Below, piece after piece: positions 35,344-44,111 of a stretch of DNA of 64,000 nucleotides. Every line of letters starts with the position of its first letter. Position 1 is the stretch's first letter. Both the position numbers and the translations under genes were made by a program. Source of the DNA: Ornithobacterium rhinotracheale (GTDB lineage: Bacteria > Bacteroidota > Bacteroidia > Flavobacteriales > Weeksellaceae); the NCBI RefSeq assembly GCF_004088395.1, contig NZ_CP035107.1:1379001-1443000 (forward strand). Reading direction: 5' to 3'. The notes under the pieces were generated by a model that saw nothing but the letters and a program-made list of their open reading frames with translations, made no database searches and had not been told where the DNA came from.

Positions 35344-36942
35344 TTAATCTTTCCATACACGGGTTAAATCAAGCATATTGATAGGGCTTGTCGTAAATCC
35401 GTGGACATTTTTTCGTAAAAAAGTGGTACTCTGGTCGTAAAAAGTAGGAATCACAGGCATTTCCTGCATCAAGATTTCGTCCATTTTTTGGTACAGCTTA
35501 GCACGCTCGTTTTCGTCGTTTGTGTTTATCGCTTGCTCATAAAACGCATCAAATTTTTGATTTTTAAAATGCGAATAATTGGGTCCCGAAGGTGCTAAGT
35601 TTTTACTATAAAACAGAGCTAAAAAGTTTTCGGCATCGGGATAATCTGCGCCCCAATTGGCTCTGAAAAATGGAAACTTTCCATTGGCTTTACCGTCGCG
35701 CAATGTTGCGGGATCCACCACATTTACTTGGATAGGGAAACCTACTTTATTTAGCTCAGACTGAACAAATTCGCAAACATCGGCATACTCTTGTGTCGTT
35801 ACCAATTTAAGCGATGGCAAAGATTTATTTTTAGCCTTATAATCAGCAATCAATGCGCGAGATTTTTGCGGATTATAGCCCTCTCCTATTTTAGCCGAAT
35901 GCCCAGGCAACCCCTGCGGAATAAAACCGCCATTGGCAGGAAATCCGATGTTATTGCGCAAGTACATAATCATTTTGTCCTTGTCGATGGCGGAGTTTAT
36001 GGCTTTTCTTAATTCAGGTGCTAAGAATTCATTTCCATCGAGATAAAAACATAAATATTCGGTATTTAAATAAGGCGCTTTTATCATCTCGAGCGATGAT
36101 TTATACTTTTCTTGCAACTCGCCTTTGGGTGTAAGCAATTCATCTTTGTACGACGGGTCTAAACTCGCAAGCATGTCCACTTTGCCTTGCACTAATTGTA
36201 AAAATTCGCTGTGTTTTTCGGGTAGAAATTTCACCGACACAAAATCCAAATATGGCAATTTTTTTCCTTTTTCGTCCTTTAAATAAAACAATGGATTTTT
36301 CTTTAAAACTAATTTAACATTATCTTCCCACAACTGGAATTGAAATGGCCCTGTGCCGACTGGATTATTATTAAAATCTAATCCTGCATCAAAAATTTCG
36401 TGTGGCACCACCGAACAATATTTCATGCACAAAAGCCCTAAAAACGGAGGAAAAGCCTGTTTTAAATTTATTTCTAAAACACTATCGTTTAATGCTTTGT
36501 AGTTTTCTACATTGTTTAAAACAAAACCTCCCGACGAACCGATTTTTGGGTCTTTTAATCGGTCGAAACTATACACAAAATCTTCTGCCACTACCAAGCG
36601 TGTTGAATCTTTACCAAAGACTTGATTGGGCTGAAAATAAACATCGTTTCGTAATGTAAAAGTATATTTTTTGCCATCGGGCGAAATATTCCATTTTTTA
36701 GCAATTTCGGGAACGATGTGCAAACTATCGTCAAAATTGACTAAACCTGTATAAATTAAATTACACATCCAGTTGTTGGATTTGCTACGCGCAAAAGCAG
36801 GATCAAGCGAAGAAACATTTTCGTAACGATTAAGCCTAAAAACCTTACAATCATCAATTTTCGGTGCTTGATTACACGAAAAAAATGCAACCAAAAATAT
36901 GGTATTTACAAAAAATGTATAAAAATTAATTTTTGAAGCCAT
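35344..36942 (-). CDS. peptide ABC transporter substrate-binding lipoprotein (SBP family 5)
   Basis: A 532-residue protein of the DppA/OppA family, with a lipoprotein signal peptide (FLVAFFSC, Cys23). Family motifs are SSLDPAFARSKSNNWMCNLIYTGL, PEIAKKWNISPDGKKYTFTLR and, near the C-terminus, YQKMDEILMQEMPVIPTFYDQS. Such proteins bind oligopeptides or other small ligands for an ABC importer. No permease or ATPase genes are adjacent, which is frequent in Bacteroidota, so the transporter partner is elsewhere or the protein has another role. Confidence 0.9.
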   Translation of the reverse strand: MASKINFYTFFVNTIFLVAFFSCNQAPKIDDCKVFRLNRYENVSSLDPAFARSKSNNWMCNLIYTGLVNFDDSLHIVPEIAKKWNISPDGKKYTFTLRNDVYFQPNQVFGKDSTRLVVAEDFVYSFDRLKDPKIGSSGGFVLNNVENYKALNDSVLEINLKQAFPPFLGLLCMKYCSVVPHEIFDAGLDFNNNPVGTGPFQFQLWEDNVKLVLKKNPLFYLKDEKGKKLPYLDFVSVKFLPEKHSEFLQLVQGKVDMLASLDPSYKDELLTPKGELQEKYKSSLEMIKAPYLNTEYLCFYLDGNEFLAPELRKAINSAIDKDKMIMYLRNNIGFPANGGFIPQGLPGHSAKIGEGYNPQKSRALIADYKAKNKSLPSLKLVTTQEYADVCEFVQSELNKVGFPIQVNVVDPATLRDGKANGKFPFFRANWGADYPDAENFLALFYSKNLAPSGPNYSHFKNQKFDAFYEQAINTNDENERAKLYQKMDEILMQEMPVIPTFYDQSTTFLRKNVHGFTTSPINMLDLTRVWKD

Positions 36943-36945
36943 GCA

Positions 36946-37611
36946 CTAATGGTAATTTCTTTCGCCAAAGATTTTACTCCCCACGCGCACCATGCTACTT
37001 CCCTGCTCCACCGCTATGGGATAATCGCCGCTCATGCCCATAGAAAGGGTTTGCAATTGCGGAAAATCTTTTTGTAAATCTGCAAAAATCTGGTGTAATT
37101 CTTTAAACTCCTCTGTCACTTGAGATTCATCATCGGTAAAAGTTGCCATGCCCATTAAACCCGCAATTTTCACATTTGGGAAATTGGCTTGTGTTTCTAG
37201 CATTTCGCGTGCCGATTGGCGTGTCATTCCATGCTTGGAATCTTCCTCAGCAATTTTTACTTCAAGCAAAACTTCTTGCACACGACCTGCCTGTGCTGCA
37301 CGCTTGTCGATTTCTTTTAGTAATGATTTTTTATGCACACCATGAATCAAGTGCACAAATTCTGCCATGTATTTCACCTTATTGGATTGCAATGCTCCAA
37401 TCATGTGCCAACGAATGTCTTTTGGCAAAGATTCGTATTTTTCGCACATTTCTTGGATTTTATTTTCACCAAAATCTCGCACGCCTGCATCGTACAAGGC
37501 TTGGATATCCTCTATAGGTTTGGTCTTAGATACCGCAACCAGCACCACTTCCGCAGGCAATGATTTTTTGATTTTTTGGTAATTTTCTACAAGGCTCATG
37601 GGCTTAATCAT
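36946..37611 (-). CDS. yggS: YggS-family pyridoxal-phosphate homeostasis protein
   Basis: A 221-residue PLP-binding TIM-barrel protein without known catalysis, involved in vitamin B6 and amino-acid balance. The PLP Lys is in VLVAVSKTKP. Other motifs are DFGENKIQEMCEKYE, WHMIGALQSNKVKY, GLMGMATF and SMGMSGDYPIAVEQGSSMVRVGSKIFG. The start codon at 37611 overlaps the stop of the DUF1015 gene by 8 bases, showing translational coupling. The alternative ATG at 37599 would avoid the overlap. Confidence 0.93.
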   Translation of the reverse strand: MIKPMSLVENYQKIKKSLPAEVVLVAVSKTKPIEDIQALYDAGVRDFGENKIQEMCEKYESLPKDIRWHMIGALQSNKVKYMAEFVHLIHGVHKKSLLKEIDKRAAQAGRVQEVLLEVKIAEEDSKHGMTRQSAREMLETQANFPNVKIAGLMGMATFTDDESQVTEEFKELHQIFADLQKDFPQLQTLSMGMSGDYPIAVEQGSSMVRVGSKIFGERNYH

Positions 37612-38839
37612 CTAAGTCTAACATGGTGAGTGCCGATAAAAATTTGGGATAAATGTAGGTGCTCTTAGGTGGCATGGTTTTGTCTTCATCTGCCACTAAT
37701 TTTAAATCTTTGAGTGCAATTGGATAGAAACCAAAGGCTACTTTGTACTCACCTTTGTCCACCAATTCCTTCATTTTCATAATTCCGTTGATATCGCCTG
37801 TTCCTTTTACAAATTCTACTTTGTCGCTCTCGCGAGAATCCTGAATCCCTAAAATAGGTTTCATGATATGTTCTTCCCACAAGTATGTGTCTAATTCTCC
37901 CAATGCTTTTGGCACACCACGATAGCTGTGGTTTACATAAAGTGCATAGAAATTCCCATTTAGATACATGGATAAATGGTGCTTGCTTGATGGGTAGTAG
38001 GGCGATTTCTTTTCAATAACGCTAAATACGGTTTTTAGTTTTTCTAAAAACGCCTCCTCGCTCAGCCCATTTAAGTCTTTCACTAGGCGATTGTAGTCGT
38101 AAATTTTCAGAAAATTCCCTGGAATAATCACGGCGAGGGTGTAGTTAAACATTTCTCCCCCGAAGTAGTCTGGCTCCTGAGCTCTGCGGTGCTGTGTATA
38201 TTGCACGGCGCTTTCCATGCGATGGTGCCCATCTGCAATATAGAGTGCGGGTAATTTCTCTATCGCAAACTTTAATTGCTGCATGAGCAAGCGATCCTTC
38301 ACCTGCCACAAACGATGTGTGTGCTGGTCTGAACCCGAAAATTCTAAACAAGGAGTTTTTACCGTAATCATAGAAATGATCATTTCTATATTGCTATTTT
38401 CTGGAAAAGTGAGCAGCACAGGATCTGGCTGCAAGTTGATGGTCTTCAAGTATCTCGTAAACTTCTCCTGTCGTTCTTTGAGTGTATTTTCGTGTCTTTT
38501 AATCAGACCATTTTTATAGTCATCTAAACTTACTACTCCTATGATTCCAAGTGTTTTCCCATGCTTGGCGTCCTCTTGCTCATAAATGTAATAAGAACTA
38601 GGGTCTTTTAATAAAATTTTTTCTTTGATAAATGTTTCTAGATTTTCTCTTACTTTTACCAAACTCGCTTCGTCATCTCCTAACAAAGCTGGTTCAATTA
38701 CTTTAAAGAAAGAATCTGGATTATTTTTTAACTCATAATCAATTTCAGCCGAATCATAGTAATCTATGTTTTTTGTTGCCACACTGGCGGCTTTGGCTTT
38801 GGCTGGACGGATCCCCTTAAAAGGCCTAAATTGTATCAT
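37604..38839 (-). CDS. DUF1015 family protein
   Basis: A 411-residue protein with the DUF1015 hallmarks FRPFKGIRPAKAKAASVATK at the N-terminus and LYIADGHHRMESAVQY in the middle, plus PYYPSSKHHLSMYLNG. It is related to archaeal SerK-like serine kinases, but the role in Bacteroidota is not established. It overlaps yggS, suggesting a role in the same amino-acid/PLP context. Confidence 0.88.
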   Translation of the reverse strand: MIQFRPFKGIRPAKAKAASVATKNIDYYDSAEIDYELKNNPDSFFKVIEPALLGDDEASLVKVRENLETFIKEKILLKDPSSYYIYEQEDAKHGKTLGIIGVVSLDDYKNGLIKRHENTLKERQEKFTRYLKTINLQPDPVLLTFPENSNIEMIISMITVKTPCLEFSGSDQHTHRLWQVKDRLLMQQLKFAIEKLPALYIADGHHRMESAVQYTQHRRAQEPDYFGGEMFNYTLAVIIPGNFLKIYDYNRLVKDLNGLSEEAFLEKLKTVFSVIEKKSPYYPSSKHHLSMYLNGNFYALYVNHSYRGVPKALGELDTYLWEEHIMKPILGIQDSRESDKVEFVKGTGDINGIMKMKELVDKGEYKVAFGFYPIALKDLKLVADEDKTMPPKSTYIYPKFLSALTMLDLDD

Positions 38840-38974
38840 GCTGCAAAATTAAGAATAATTTATTTATCGCCTACCAAATTCCTAAAACTTAGATATAAAA
38901 AATTAATCGTAAAAATCTCTCGATTCTTTCACTTAAAATATTAAAGAATAGCTTTTTTTATTCCATAAAAAATA

Positions 38975-39009
38975 AAAAATCCGAGTAATAATTATATTTA
39001 CTCGGATTT
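38975..39009 (-). terminator. terminator of the CD225-like gene
   Basis: AAATCCGAGTAA and TTACTCGGATTT form a 12-bp stem with T-rich flank on the minus strand, just behind the stop at 39034. Confidence 0.85.
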
Positions 39010-39033
39010 CCACTATCATAAAATTTAGTTATT

Positions 39034-39375
39034 TTATTGATTTTGCTGTTGCATTTTCTGGTTAATTTCATCCAAGGCTTGCTGAAACAATTCTGGGTGA
39101 AATTTATAAACATATGCTACCATAATCATTAAAAATACCGAAAGTATAATAAGCCCAAAAGATAAAACTCTTGAAATTCTCTTATAGCGATAGGCTTCTG
39201 CATACTGTGCCGCTTTATAAGCCTTATTATAACGCATGGCAAAAAAAGATGCTGTAAAACCAATCAACAATCCAAAAATCCCGCATGTAAGCACGCCCAA
39301 CACACTTGCAACAATAGCAAGCGTTAAATAATTTTCCTTGGGTGGCGGGTTAAAATTCTTATTAATTTCCTCCAT
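39034..39375 (-). CDS. CD225/dispanin-like small membrane protein
   Basis: A 113-residue protein with a proline-rich N-terminus (NFNPPPKEN), two hydrophobic helices (LTLAIVASVLGVLTCGIFGLLIG and VLSFGLIILSVFLMIMVAYVY) and between them the KAYKAAQYAEAYRYKRIS loop typical of CD225/dispanin proteins. A glutamine-rich C-terminus follows. Bacterial members have no settled function. It is 11 bases downstream of the nucleoside permease gene and ends the transcript. Confidence 0.75.
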   Translation of the reverse strand: MEEINKNFNPPPKENYLTLAIVASVLGVLTCGIFGLLIGFTASFFAMRYNKAYKAAQYAEAYRYKRISRVLSFGLIILSVFLMIMVAYVYKFHPELFQQALDEINQKMQQQNQ

Positions 39376-39386
39376 TTATTTCAATT

Positions 39387-40643
39387 TTAAAGTGCATTTG
39401 CCACTTCTTGTGGGTTATGTTTATGTTTAAACATAATTGCAAACAAGATAGCTACTACAAGCGAATAAGCCGAGAATACGAGCCATACATCATGCCACAG
39501 GATTTCGCCGTTTGGCAAAGTGTAAAATTGCTCGATAAGCCAACCAGAAATGGTACTACCTAAAATAGCCCCAATTCCATTAGTCATCATCATAAATAAA
39601 CCTTGAGCCGATGAACGAATTTTCTCACTAGTAGTATTTTCCACGAAAAGTGAACCCGAAATATTGAAGAAATCGAACGCCATGCCATACACAATGTTAG
39701 ACAATAAAATCAACACAAATCCGAATCCTGCAGGTTCGCCATAAGCAAAGAACCCAAATCTCAATACCCAAGCGATCATACTGATGAGCATTACTTTCTT
39801 AATTCCGAATTTCTTTAAAAAGAAGGGAATGGCTAAAATAAAGAAGACCTCAGAAATTTGTGAAATTGACATAATCACGGTCGAAAATCTCACCACAGCA
39901 CTATTGACATATTCTGGATTGTTTCCAAAATCCGACAAGAAAATATCGCCATAAGCATTTGTTAATTGAAGTGCCGCACCGAGCAACATCGAGAATACAA
40001 AGAACAATGCCATTTTATAATTTTTAAATAATCTAAAGGCATTTAGTCCTAATTTCTCTGACCAGCTTGCGTTTTTCGGGATTAAGTTTTGAGGTGGGCA
40101 TTTTGGTAAAGTGAATGAATAAAGCCCTAGCACCAATGCCACTGCTCCCGCTATATAGAATTGATTTTCTGAGGCTTTATTCCCAGTTAAATTAGTAAGC
40201 CACATGGCTGCGATAAAACCAATTGTTCCAAAAACACGAATCGATGGAAATTCCTTTACCACATCGTAGTCATCTCTTTTGAGCAAGCTATAAGCAATTG
40301 AGTTTGAGAATGCAATTGTGGGCATATAAAAAATCATTGCCAAAAGCATTAACCAGAAAAATGCCGTAGGGCTTACCATGCTTGGCAACAAAAATAAAGT
40401 TCCTGCATATAAAATGTGCAAAGCTCCGTATAACTTTTCCGCATTAATCCATCGGTCTGCCACAATCCCCATCAAAGTGGGCATAAATAGCGAGGCAATT
40501 CCCATGGTTGAGAAAACAGCACCGAACTCCGCTGCATTCCAATGTTTTGTCCCAAACCAAAAGTTTGCCATAGTAATAAGCCAAGCTCCCCAAACAAAAA
40601 ACTGTAAAAAACTGATTAATATTAATTTAGTCTTTGTCCCCAT
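39387..40643 (-). CDS. nucleoside:H+ symporter (NupG/XapB-like, MFS)
   Basis: A 418-residue protein with 12 predicted helices of the nucleoside-specific H+ symporter family. It has FLQFFVWGAWLITMANFWF at the start, GIVADRWINAEKLYGALH in loop 2-3, EFPSIRVFGTIGFIAAMW in helix 5 and DFFNISGSLFVENTT in the second half. It should import purine or pyrimidine nucleosides. The neighbouring bifunctional nuclease gene lies 19 bases downstream of its minus-strand start codon and is read in the same direction, so the two may be co-transcribed. Confidence 0.9.
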   Translation of the reverse strand: MGTKTKLILISFLQFFVWGAWLITMANFWFGTKHWNAAEFGAVFSTMGIASLFMPTLMGIVADRWINAEKLYGALHILYAGTLFLLPSMVSPTAFFWLMLLAMIFYMPTIAFSNSIAYSLLKRDDYDVVKEFPSIRVFGTIGFIAAMWLTNLTGNKASENQFYIAGAVALVLGLYSFTLPKCPPQNLIPKNASWSEKLGLNAFRLFKNYKMALFFVFSMLLGAALQLTNAYGDIFLSDFGNNPEYVNSAVVRFSTVIMSISQISEVFFILAIPFFLKKFGIKKVMLISMIAWVLRFGFFAYGEPAGFGFVLILLSNIVYGMAFDFFNISGSLFVENTTSEKIRSSAQGLFMMMTNGIGAILGSTISGWLIEQFYTLPNGEILWHDVWLVFSAYSLVVAILFAIMFKHKHNPQEVANAL

Positions 40644-40662
40644 GATATTATATATTGTTCTA

Positions 40663-41406
40663 TTATTTTGAATTTTCTCTTCTTTTAAGTTCTTCTACCA
40701 CCATTGCTGCAAATTCATAATCTTCATGACTGATTGCAATATTTTTTAAACCTTCTAAATCATTGTTATTAAAAGTTCTCCATGATATGTTTCCGAAAGG
40801 AAGTTTATCCATCGTTTCTTTTATAAACTTATAAGAATAAGCTAAAGTTTTTTCGTCCATATCTTTTTGGCGGATATCGCTTGGGCTGGGCGTATTTGCC
40901 ACCTCTTCGATCACCTCCTCTATGGTTTGTTCTATTTTATCTATTTCATCCAGCTCAGCTTCCTCTTCTTCTGCTTCCTCATCTTCCACAATTTTAAACT
41001 CCACGCCTGCCTGCTGCACTACTTGCTGATACGCAAAAATAGGTGCCTCCACTCGCAATCCAAGTGCTATGGCATCTGATGTGCGAGAATCTAGCTCAAA
41101 CAATTCTCCGTTTTCTTTCTCAAAAATTAAATTAGAAAAGAAAACACCTTCGTGAAATTTGTAAATAATCACCGACTTTAATTTTGCATTCATTCTTTGA
41201 ATAAAGGTTACAAACAAATCATGTGTGAGTGGTCGTGGAGTGCTCAAATCCTTCTCGAGAGCCATCGCAATTGCCTGAGCCTCAAAATTTCCGATTACGA
41301 TAGGAATTTTCTTTTGTGTTTCATCTTCTTCTAAAATTAAAATATATGCCTCAGAATTGGCACTACTATAAGAGATTCCTCGTATACTAAGTTTTACTAA
41401 ATCCAT
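40663..41406 (-). CDS. bifunctional nuclease family protein (BFN, DUF151) with UVR-like tail
   Basis: A 247-residue protein with the DUF151 domain (about 1-130; EDETQKKIPIVIGNFEAQAIA, RTSDAIALGLRVEAPIF), a strongly acidic linker (DEEAEEEEAELDEIDKIEQ) and a C-terminal UVR-type helical hairpin (EGLKNIAISHEDYEFAAMVVEELKRR). BFN proteins have been reported to have DNase and RNase activity; the role in this group is unknown. The ATG at 41406 (MDLVKLSIRG) is the family start. An in-frame TTG 51 bases upstream is rejected. Confidence 0.9.
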   Translation of the reverse strand: MDLVKLSIRGISYSSANSEAYILILEEDETQKKIPIVIGNFEAQAIAMALEKDLSTPRPLTHDLFVTFIQRMNAKLKSVIIYKFHEGVFFSNLIFEKENGELFELDSRTSDAIALGLRVEAPIFAYQQVVQQAGVEFKIVEDEEAEEEEAELDEIDKIEQTIEEVIEEVANTPSPSDIRQKDMDEKTLAYSYKFIKETMDKLPFGNISWRTFNNNDLEGLKNIAISHEDYEFAAMVVEELKRRENSK

Positions 41407-41441
41407 AATCAAGGGTAAATGTACTAATTTTAATTGAAAAA

Positions 41442-41476
41442 AAAACCGAACAAGCAAATTTTGCCTATTCGGTTTT
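41442..41476 (-). terminator. terminator of etfA
   Basis: AAAACCGAA and TTCGGTTTT arms (41442-41450 and 41468-41476) with a long T-run on the minus strand, 36 bases after the etfA stop. Confidence 0.8.
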
Positions 41477-41511
41477 GGATTTTTATTTAAATCATCAAAA
41501 AAATGTATTTT

Positions 41512-42435
41512 TTAAGCTTTTAGCTTTCTTAAAGCCTCTGTAAGTTTTGGCAAAACCTCCATGGCATCACCCACGATGCCATAATCTGCCGCTTTAAAGA
41601 ATGGTGCCTCGGCATCGGTATTGATTACCAAAATTCTTTTGGAACCATTCACACCCGCCAAATGCTGAATCGCTCCTGAAATTCCTGCGGCGATATATAA
41701 ATTGGGGGCAATGTTTTTTCCCGTTTGCCCCACATGCTCGCTGTGTGGTCTCCAATCCATGTCTGATACTGGTTTTGAACACGCTGTGGCAGCTCCTAGA
41801 ACTTCGGCTAAATCTTCCAATAATTTAAAATTTTCGGCATTTTTGAGTCCACGCCCACCGGAAACCACAATTTCAGCCGTTTTTAAATCTTTGGCATTGC
41901 TTAAAGCTTCTACTTTTTCAACCGAGATTTGGCTATCTTCAGCTGAAACGGATTTATTTTCCACTTCGCCTGCTACGGGATTTTGTTTTAATTCGAAGGC
42001 ATTTACAGCCAAACACAAAATATTGCATTTTGCATCGCTTTCCACCTCCATAATTGCCTTGCCCGAAAATGCTTTACGCCCTACACGCAATGGCGAGAAT
42101 TGGCTAGGCTCGCTTACTACATTGGTAATCAGAGCAGTGCTACTTTTTGCCGCTAGTTGCGGGGCTAAATTCAGCCCTTGTGTGGCGTGCGACATAACGA
42201 TAAAGTTAAACTGTTCGCAATCGATTTGCTTTGCAATAGTTTGTGCATCTATCGCTTGTTCTGATTGAAGATTGATTACTTTCTGTGCACCATATGCAAA
42301 CAATTCCTCTGGCTGAATGGCATTTACGCAAAGGGCTGCAATTTCTTCGTTTAAATTTTGTGCATACGAAAGGGCTTCAAAAGCACTTTTTTTAAATTTC
42401 CCTTGATGGGTTTCTGCATATACTAAAACTGACAT
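41512..42435 (-). CDS. etfA: electron transfer flavoprotein subunit alpha
   Basis: A 307-residue protein with the alpha-subunit C-terminal FAD domain: IVVSGGRGLKNAENFKLLEDL, SKPVSDMDWRPHSEHVGQTGK and YIAAGISGAIQHLAGVNGS. The N-terminal half is the ETF Rossmann-like domain. Together with EtfB it carries electrons from acyl-CoA dehydrogenases to the quinone pool. etfB is directly upstream with a 19-base gap. Confidence 0.94.
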   Translation of the reverse strand: MSVLVYAETHQGKFKKSAFEALSYAQNLNEEIAALCVNAIQPEELFAYGAQKVINLQSEQAIDAQTIAKQIDCEQFNFIVMSHATQGLNLAPQLAAKSSTALITNVVSEPSQFSPLRVGRKAFSGKAIMEVESDAKCNILCLAVNAFELKQNPVAGEVENKSVSAEDSQISVEKVEALSNAKDLKTAEIVVSGGRGLKNAENFKLLEDLAEVLGAATACSKPVSDMDWRPHSEHVGQTGKNIAPNLYIAAGISGAIQHLAGVNGSKRILVINTDAEAPFFKAADYGIVGDAMEVLPKLTEALRKLKA

Positions 42436-42454
42436 TCTGATTTTCTGTTTGGGA

Positions 42455-43201
42455 TTAAAATAGTTTGGTATCTTTTCTTAAAAGTTCCACCAATTCATCT
42501 ATGGCATTGGCATCAATCATTTGTACCGCACCGCGTGATGCTGGCTTGGTAAATTGTTCTACTTTTAAGTTTGAAATCGTTTCGCTCGGTGCTATCACAT
42601 CGAGTTTTTTGCTACGAGCTTGCATAATACCACGCATATTTGGGATTTTCAATTCGTTTTCGGCTACGATTCCGTTTTGTCCAGCAATTACGGCTGGTAG
42701 TTGCAACTTTAGATGTTGCACCTCGTCGTCGTTTTCTACTATGGCAATCGCCTCATTTCCTTGCACTTCTAAGCCCACACAATTATTGGCAAAAGGCAAT
42801 TCAAGCAAAGCCGCCACGGTTGCTGGCACTACGCCACCATTATAATCAATTGATTCTTTTCCTGCTAAAATTAAATCAAAATTTTGTTCTTTTACCACTC
42901 GGGCAATTTCTTGGGCAGTAGCCAATGAGTCGTTCGGCTCGGTATCTACACGCATTGCTACATCGGCACCCATTGCCAAGGCTTTGCGCAACACAGGCTC
43001 ACACGAAGCATCGCCTACCGATAATACACTTATTTGTGCTCCGTTTTTTTCTTTTAATTGAAGGGCTTTGGACAATGAATATTCATCGTGGGGATTGATT
43101 ACAAATTGAATTCCTGTTTTGTCAAAAGATTTTCCGTCGGGCGAAAAATTGATTTTTGAGGTAGTATCAGGAACGCTACTTATACAAACTAATATATTCA
43201 T
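42455..43201 (-). CDS. etfB: electron transfer flavoprotein subunit beta
   Basis: A 248-residue protein with MNILVCISSVPDTTSKINF, FVINPHDEYSLSKALQLKE, VLRKALAMGADVAMRVD and AGKESIDYNGGVVPATVAALL, all standard EtfB motifs including the AMP-binding region. I start it at the ATG at 43201. The in-frame TTG further upstream adds a Lys/Ile-rich extension that does not belong to the family. A TATCTTTG -7 element lies 40 bases upstream. Confidence 0.94.
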   Translation of the reverse strand: MNILVCISSVPDTTSKINFSPDGKSFDKTGIQFVINPHDEYSLSKALQLKEKNGAQISVLSVGDASCEPVLRKALAMGADVAMRVDTEPNDSLATAQEIARVVKEQNFDLILAGKESIDYNGGVVPATVAALLELPFANNCVGLEVQGNEAIAIVENDDEVQHLKLQLPAVIAGQNGIVAENELKIPNMRGIMQARSKKLDVIAPSETISNLKVEQFTKPASRGAVQMIDANAIDELVELLRKDTKLF

Positions 43202-43240
43202 TTTTTGTATCTTTTCTACTTTTGATATTTTTTCAATCGG

Positions 43241-43248
43241 CAAAGATA
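43241..43248 (-). promoter_or_regulatory. -7 promoter element of etfBA
   Basis: TATCTTTG on the minus strand matches TAnnTTTG. No convincing -33 element at 17-21 bases. Confidence 0.4.
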
Positions 43249-43353
43249 CAATTTCTATTACAGAATTGCTTAAAAAATGGAATTATGTCAGTTTTTTAGT
43301 TAAAATTTAAAATCGATTTTTGATGGTTTTTGGGCTAAAAATTCATCTAAATT

Positions 43354-44049
43354 CTATTTTTTCTTTCTATGTTTTAGCCTTTTCACTCGTTCTAGCTGAG
43401 CCTTCATCTTTTGCTCGGAGCTTAGGTAAAAGAGCGGAATGTGCCAGTGATACTTGATGGAAAAGTGGCGCACGCCGAATACGGTGAGCACGGTAACGAG
43501 CTGAACAATGGGGTTTTCAAGTCCAAAGAATTGGGCTAAAAATAGGTATAGAAATGCGCCAATGACGCAAGCCATACCATAGATTTCCTTACGGAGCAAG
43601 AGGGGAATACGGTTGATTAACACATCGCGCATTAGGCCGCCAAAGCAACCCGTGATGGTGCCTAAGGCAACGCAGATGAGGGGAGAAAAGCCTAAACCTA
43701 AGCCTTTTTCTAGCCCCACAATGGTGAATAGCCCAAGCCCAAGAGAATCAAAAACAAAAAGCGTTACTTTAAAATTATGCTCTAAGGATTTGAATAACAT
43801 AGCGGCGGCACAGCTAAGCACTGTGATAAGGCATATCTGCAAATCCCGCATCCAAAACACAGGGACATCGAGCAATAAATCGCGAATGGTACCACCGCCC
43901 ACGGCGGTGGCAAAGGAGATGATGAGCACTCCAAAGGGGTCTAGCCTAGTTTGCATTGCGGCAAACGCGCCCGACATTGCAAAGGAAATAGTGCCTACGA
44001 TTTCGATGAATAGTGTTACATTGGCAGAAAGTTCTGGCGAAAAAAACAT
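43354..44049 (-). CDS. TRIC-type cation channel family protein (YadS, UPF0126)
   Basis: A 231-residue, seven-helix membrane protein made of two repeats. The glycine-rich motif is AVGGGTIRDLLL in the first and TGCFGGLMRDVLINRIPLLL in the second. The family is related to trimeric intracellular cation channels and should conduct K+. The C-terminus is very basic (QLERVKRLKHRKKK). No regulatory partner is seen. Confidence 0.9.
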   Translation of the reverse strand: MFFSPELSANVTLFIEIVGTISFAMSGAFAAMQTRLDPFGVLIISFATAVGGGTIRDLLLDVPVFWMRDLQICLITVLSCAAAMLFKSLEHNFKVTLFVFDSLGLGLFTIVGLEKGLGLGFSPLICVALGTITGCFGGLMRDVLINRIPLLLRKEIYGMACVIGAFLYLFLAQFFGLENPIVQLVTVLTVFGVRHFSIKYHWHIPLFYLSSEQKMKAQLERVKRLKHRKKK

Positions 44050-44111
44050 ATTTCTTTTTTAATTTTTTTTGCAAAGGTGATGAAAATAATTGAATGCTGA
44101 GTGAGCCGATT